Both the position numbers and the translations under genes were made by a program. A stretch of 64,000 bases of DNA from Spiroplasma taiwanense CT-1 (lineage in GTDB: Bacteria; Bacillota_I; Bacilli_A; Mycoplasmatales; Mycoplasmataceae). The stretch's first letter is position 1. Each line of letters opens with the position of its first letter. The notes beneath the pieces are model-generated. The model did no database searches. It saw nothing but the letters and a program-made list of their open reading frames with translations, and was not told the origin of the DNA. This document shows positions 60,037 to 64,000 of this stretch, piece by piece. The stretch spans positions 1,011,141 through 1,075,140 of the forward strand of contig NC_021846.1 of NCBI RefSeq assembly GCF_000439435.1, given 5' to 3'.

Positions 60037-61389
60037 TTATTTTCCTAGACAATATTTTCTAAAAATATTATCAATAACTTCATCATCTGCATCAAAAATT
60101 CCTAATAAATTATTAATTATTTTCAATATTTCATATAGTTCGATATTTATTAATTCACTAGAAAATCCTGCTTCTAAATTTTCTAATGAAATTCTTATTA
60201 AATTAAAAATTTCTTTAAATTGCTCAATATGATATAAATTTGTTAACATTGGTAAATCATTTTCTAATAGTTCTGAATCATTAAAGTCTTTTTCTATTTT
60301 TGTTAATAACTCTTCAATATTATTAGTTAATGCTGATATTTTTACAATATCTTTAAATTTTTTCTCTACCTCATTAATTTGTGAAGTACTTAATGTTTCT
60401 ACTTTGTTAAGAACTACAATGTGTTTTTTCTCCTTAATTAAATCATATAGTTCCATATTAATTTTGTCATAATTTATTATAAAAAAAATAAGTTCTGAAT
60501 TATTTATTAAAGAAATTGTCTTTTTAACACCAATTTTTTCAACGATATCATTCGTTTCTCTAATTCCTGCTGAATCAATTAAATCTAATGTAAAATTTTC
60601 AAAGTTAATTGTTCCTTCAACAATATCTCTAGTAGTGCCTTCAATATCTGTAACAATTGCTTTTTCATCATTTAGCAATGAATTTAACAATGATGATTTT
60701 CCCACATTTGTTTCACCTAAAATCAAAGTTTTTATTCCATGATTAATTGTATTTATTCTTTTACTTATTTCTATTGTTTTAAAAATAATATTTTCAATTT
60801 TTTTTAAACTAATTTTAATTTCTTGTATTGATGCTCCCTCTATATCATCATAATCTGGATAATCAATAGAAGTTTGAATTTTTGAAATTAAGTCAATAAT
60901 CTTTTCTTTTAAATCCAAAATTTTTTTATTAGAACTTCCTTCTAAGTTCAAAGCATTAATTTTAAGTGATAATTCATTTTTCGATTCAATTAAATTATTT
61001 ATTCCCTCTGCTTGAAGTAAATTTATTTTTCCATTTAAATAAGCTCTTTGGGAAAATTCCCCTGGTTTTGCCAATCTTGCTCCATTTTCAATTAATAATG
61101 AAATAATTTTATTAGTTAAAAGTATTCCACCATGACAATTAATTTCTACAACTGTTTGACCAGTAAATGATTTATTTCCAATAAATGTTAATATTAATGA
61201 CTCATCGATTAGATTATTTTTATCATAGATTTTTCTTAATTGAAATTTATTTTTTAATTCCAAGTCTTTTTTTAAAATTTTATTTACAATTTTTATGGAA
61301 TCATCACCTGATAATCTAACAATTGAAATTGCTTGTTTTGAAATTTTTGTTGCACAAGCTACTATAACATCATCTAAATCTATTTTCAT
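60037..61389 (-). CDS. mnmE: tRNA modification GTPase MnmE (TrmE)
   Basis: Partner of MnmG in U34 modification; 450 residues. The folate-binding N-domain opens with VACATKISKQAISIVRLSG; GTPase motifs are GETNVGKSSLLNSLL, DIEGTTRDIV, DSAGIRET and LNKVE. The C-terminus CLGK carries the essential Cys. Unusually for this window it needs no TGA codon. Confidence 0.96.
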   Translation of the reverse strand: MKIDLDDVIVACATKISKQAISIVRLSGDDSIKIVNKILKKDLELKNKFQLRKIYDKNNLIDESLILTFIGNKSFTGQTVVEINCHGGILLTNKIISLLIENGARLAKPGEFSQRAYLNGKINLLQAEGINNLIESKNELSLKINALNLEGSSNKKILDLKEKIIDLISKIQTSIDYPDYDDIEGASIQEIKISLKKIENIIFKTIEISKRINTINHGIKTLILGETNVGKSSLLNSLLNDEKAIVTDIEGTTRDIVEGTINFENFTLDLIDSAGIRETNDIVEKIGVKKTISLINNSELIFFIINYDKINMELYDLIKEKKHIVVLNKVETLSTSQINEVEKKFKDIVKISALTNNIEELLTKIEKDFNDSELLENDLPMLTNLYHIEQFKEIFNLIRISLENLEAGFSSELINIELYEILKIINNLLGIFDADDEVIDNIFRKYCLGK

Positions 61390-61425
61390 AATATCTACTT
61401 CCTAAAAACAATTATAACAAAAGAA

Positions 61426-61451
61426 AACTCAGAAAATAAATTTTCTGAGTT
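61426..61451 (-). terminator. Terminator of the jag-like gene
   Basis: Perfect 11-bp stem AACTCAGAAAA / TTTTCTGAGTT with a 4-nt loop, followed by TTTTCTTTTG on the minus strand. It lies between the jag-like gene and mnmE. Confidence 0.8.
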
Positions 61452-61467
61452 ATGTAAAATAAAGTAT

Positions 61468-62031
61468 TTATTTATTTTTAAGTTTATACATTATTTTTAT
61501 TTTTCTTTCCCCAATAGGGCCAATCGTTTTATATTTAATTAACGTGTATTTTAGAAGATATTCATTAATTTTTCTTCTAATTAGTTTTGAATAAACTGGT
61601 AAAATAATATCTTTTTTTTCAACCAAAACACTTCTAACTATTTTTCTAAGTTTTTCCATACTAAATTCCTTTTCATTTATTCTAGAAATGCCAAAATTAA
61701 TTATTTCAAAATTAAAATTTAAGTTAAATTTATTCAAAATTATATATTTAATAAAATTTACAATATTTCTTCTACTGTTAGAGTCCAATTCTTTACTTGA
61801 ATAATAAGAAATTATATTTTTATTTTGAGATTTTAAATGAAAAAAACTAATTATTTTAATATTTGAAATTATTAAAAATTGCTGTTGTACGAAATTTAAT
61901 ATTTTTAATCTATCTTCATTTGAAATAAATAAAAATACTTCATTTAGTTTATTTTTATAAAACCAATCAACATTTGGTTTTTTGTTAACAAAGAAGTGAT
62001 TTATTTTTTGATTATTTATTTTTAATTTCAT
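61468..62031 (-). CDS. Jag/KhpB-like R3H-domain protein, divergent
   Basis: 187 residues. It occupies the exact place of jag (khpB) in the rpmH-rnpA-yidC-jag-mnmE order. Only the C-terminus resembles an R3H domain: SKLIRRKINEYLLKYTLIKY then GPIGERKIKIMYK. The middle (FNFEIINFGISRINE) could be a drifted KH domain. No classical Jag-N is seen. It overlaps yidC by 20 nt. An RNA-binding role is inferred from position and the R3H-like tail. Confidence 0.65.
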   Translation of the reverse strand: MKLKINNQKINHFFVNKKPNVDWFYKNKLNEVFLFISNEDRLKILNFVQQQFLIISNIKIISFFHLKSQNKNIISYYSSKELDSNSRRNIVNFIKYIILNKFNLNFNFEIINFGISRINEKEFSMEKLRKIVRSVLVEKKDIILPVYSKLIRRKINEYLLKYTLIKYKTIGPIGERKIKIMYKLKNK

Positions 62032-63220
62032 TTTTTACTTTAGAAGCTGCAATTTTACTTTTTTCAATTTGTTTTTCTCTTTTTCTTTTAAAACGACTTG
62101 CCTTTGATTCTCTTAAGAAGTGGAAAAGCAAAGTTTGAATTATTTGAAAAGTTGATGAAAAAATTCAATATATTGCTACACCTGCAGCAATATTAAAAAT
62201 AATAAATACAAACATTACCATAAATACAATTTGCATAATTAATTGTTTTTTTCTAGCTTTTTTTTGTTGTTCACTTTCCAATTTAGATTTCTTCTTAAAC
62301 ATTTGTAAGAACATTGGCAACAACATAGAAACTATTTGCAATGGTAAATATACAACTATAAGTGAAATATAAACTCAATTCCCCTGTCTAATTTGCTCTC
62401 AAGGAACTTCAACTAATGTAATTTGGCCTACAGTTGCAACTTTTAAGGCATGTGTTGCTCTTACAACAGAAAACATAGCAAATAAGAAAGGCATTGATAA
62501 AAATGAAGTTGCAATAGAACTTAAAGGACTTATACCCTCTTTTTTATAAAGAGCCATTAATTCCATTTGTTGTCTTTGCTTTGCAGTTGGATCAAGTGAA
62601 CCTTTATATTTTGCCTGAATTTCAGCTTGTTTCGATTGCATACCTTGCATTTTTTCTTGATTAAGTTGAGTTTTTCAAGTAAAACCAAGTGTAATTAATC
62701 TTATTAATATTGAAGTAAATAAAATTGCAAATATAACTGAAATTCCATATTCAACAGTTTGAGAATTTAAAACACCATTTTCTAAACCTGAAAATAACCT
62801 AACAAATCCAACAAGTATATATGCTAATGGATAAACAAAAAATCCATAAAAAGGTGAAGATGTAACTGAAAAGGCTTCTCCTCAAGTTGAAATTGCTTTA
62901 AAGCTAAATTCTGATATTTGTCCACTTTCATCAAATTGAAATCAATGATTTTTTGAACCATAATCACCTAATGATTTAATAATTATTTCAAAAGCTACCC
63001 CAGGAGAATAAATTTTATTTCCTGCCATATCTGTAACTTGGCCAACTGTATATTGGGGTTGATACATTTGTACACAACCTCATAACATAGAAATAATAAC
63101 AAATACAAATAAAATTAATTTAGTTCAAACTCATATTATTTTTGCTATCTCTTTCTTTGTTTTTTTATTTTTATTATTACCATTATTATTCAAATATTTC
63201 GAATAATCTTGTTTGTACAA
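62012..63220 (-). CDS. yidC: Membrane protein insertase YidC/SpoIIIJ
   Basis: 402 residues. TTG 63220 is the likely start: GGGTGATT is correctly spaced and no upstream ATG fits. After a Lys/Asn-rich N-terminus, helix 1 ends LWGC, a lipobox-like site. The conserved core with TGFTWKTQLNQEKMQGMQ-like helices, MALYKKEGISPLSS and the C-terminal IAAGVAIYWIFSSTFQII matches the family. Rich in TGA tryptophans. It inserts membrane proteins with or without Sec. Confidence 0.92.
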
Positions 63221-63235
63221 ATTAATCACCCGATT

Positions 63236-63565
63236 CTATTCCATTAATGAAATTATTTTTTGAAGTTCAATTAAATTAAAATCATATGAATTATTTAAAA
63301 ATTTTTGTCTTGCAATTATAACAACATCAAAATTTTTATCATTACTTTCTTGCAATATTATATAAATCATTGATCTTATTTGTCTCTTAATTTTATTCCT
63401 CAATATAGCATTACCTATTTTTTTCCCCACAGAAATTCCATATCTAAGTCTTTTAACTTCGTTCTTTTTAAAAAAAACAATATAACTCTTATTTTTATTA
63501 CTTTTTCTAGCAGAAATTATTTTTTGAAATTCATAATTCTTTTTGATAATGTTTTTATTTTTCAT
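63236..63565 (-). CDS. rnpA: Ribonuclease P protein component
   Basis: 109 residues, basic. The signature RNKIKRQIRSMI (RNxxKRxxR) and RYGISVGKKIGNA are diagnostic. It binds the catalytic RNA of RNase P. It starts 8 nt after rpmH with no strong ribosome site, so translation is probably coupled. Confidence 0.95.
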   Translation of the reverse strand: MKNKNIIKKNYEFQKIISARKSNKNKSYIVFFKKNEVKRLRYGISVGKKIGNAILRNKIKRQIRSMIYIILQESNDKNFDVVIIARQKFLNNSYDFNLIELQKIISLME

Positions 63566-63573
63566 AAATTATA

Positions 63574-63708
63574 TTAAGCTGTTAACTTTGCTCTACCTTT
63601 AGCTCTTCTTGCTTTAATAATTTTTCTTCCATTTTTAGTAACCATTCTTGCTCTAAAACCATGTGTTCTTGCATGTTTAATTTTACTTGGTTGTCAAGTT
63701 CTTTTCAT
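63574..63708 (-). CDS. rpmH: 50S ribosomal protein L34 (bL34)
   Basis: 44 residues, too short for most ORF lists. [20 protein letters not shown] and [20 protein letters not shown] are typical; the Trp at position 5 is TGA. AAGGAGGT precedes ATG 63708. It marks the origin side of the window. Confidence 0.97.
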
Positions 63709-64000
63709 ATTATTACCTCCTTTTTTTAAGAAAACTTCATATAAAATTATATAATAAAAATCAAAATATTCATAAATTAACTTGATTTTCTTTTATTATA
63801 AATAAGAACAAAAAAATAGAATTATATATAATTACTTAATAACTTTTTTATGTGGATAACTAAATAAAAATCAATAAGAATGAACCATTTTTTAAATTTT
63901 TATTAACAAATAAATTTTATTTTAGTATTTTTATAAGTTATGCACATTTTTAAAACGTGTATAACTTATAATTTAATTATAATTAATTGAGGTGGACTAA
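63709..64000. other. Origin-side spacer between rpmH and dnaA
   Basis: AT-rich 292-nt stretch without a gene. It carries one perfect DnaA box (63851-63859) and a near match TTATGCACA (63938-63946). A third site, CGTGTATAA at 63956-63964, has two mismatches. The window ends with GAGGTGGACTAA, a ribosome site, so the dnaA start codon is expected right after 64000. Probable oriC region, shared with the other side of dnaA. Confidence 0.7.
63851..63859 (-). promoter_or_regulatory. DnaA box
   Basis: TGTGGATAA on the plus strand, the exact complement of the TTATCCACA consensus. Confidence 0.8.

Overview
The window reads as chromosome of a helical, wall-less mollicute, most likely a Spiroplasma. The DNA is very AT-rich. 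TGA is read as tryptophan: most genes only become full length under genetic code 4, for example the QWGDEGKGK motif of PurA and the whole of RpmH. Four mreB paralogues lie within 6.5 kb although no peptidoglycan gene is present. The right edge is the replication-origin side. It holds the classic rpmH-rnpA-yidC-(jag)-mnmE block, a perfect DnaA box and a Shine-Dalgarno sequence at the last bases, so dnaA should start just beyond 64000. Most genes are on the minus strand, pointing away from the origin and co-directional with the inferred fork.

Layout, left to right. 1-2.3 kb: cut-off lipoate ligase, a HAD phosphatase and a peroxiredoxin. 2.4-3.4 kb: non-coding stretch with a decayed IS3-type transposase. 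3.4-7.2 kb: two peptidases (PepF, PepA) and a GIY-YIG protein. 7.2-11.6 kb: str operon rpsL-rpsG-fusA-tuf. 11.6-20.7 kb: lineage-specific region with a winged-helix/transmembrane protein, a probable operon of a P-loop-like protein, an 828-residue acidic membrane protein with a new repeat, a PD-(D/E)XK protein, an ECF transporter S component and a coiled-coil peptide, plus a large multi-spanning membrane protein. 20.7-26.4 kb: prmC-prfA-tdk, a DHH phosphoesterase, a 614-residue protein that looks like an ABC ATPase without its nucleotide motifs, and rpmE. 26.5-30.7 kb: YczE-like membrane protein, orphan helix-turn-helix, fba, pyrG, rpoE. 30.7-37.4 kb: HD hydrolase, gltX, ispF, ychF, parB, parA, rsmG. 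37.4-40.6 kb: tandem amino-acid permeases, the upstream copy broken. 40.6-48.7 kb: prs-pth-purA-purB-hpt-metG-mnmG transcription unit. 48.9-52.6 kb: ABC-F protein, a 53-residue CxxC peptide, and rnmV-rsmA-ispE. 52.7-59.1 kb: mreB, mreB3-like, argS, mreB, mreB on the plus strand. 59.2-63.7 kb: tatD, mnmE, jag-like, yidC, rnpA, rpmH. 63.7-64 kb: oriC-side spacer.

Functionally the window combines translation (rpsL, rpsG, fusA, tuf, prfA, prmC, rpmE, rpmH, gltX, metG, argS, pth, rsmA, rsmG, rnmV, rnpA, mnmE, mnmG), nucleotide salvage (prs, purA, purB, hpt, tdk, pyrG), two steps of the MEP isoprenoid pathway (ispE, ispF), chromosome partition (parA, parB) and the MreB cytoskeleton. The most original material is the 828-residue repeat protein and its operon, the 614-residue putative ABC pseudo-ATPase, the MreB paralogue with altered ATPase residues, and the HPRT-family protein with eroded substrate loops. 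All assignments come from reading the sequence; no database search was possible.
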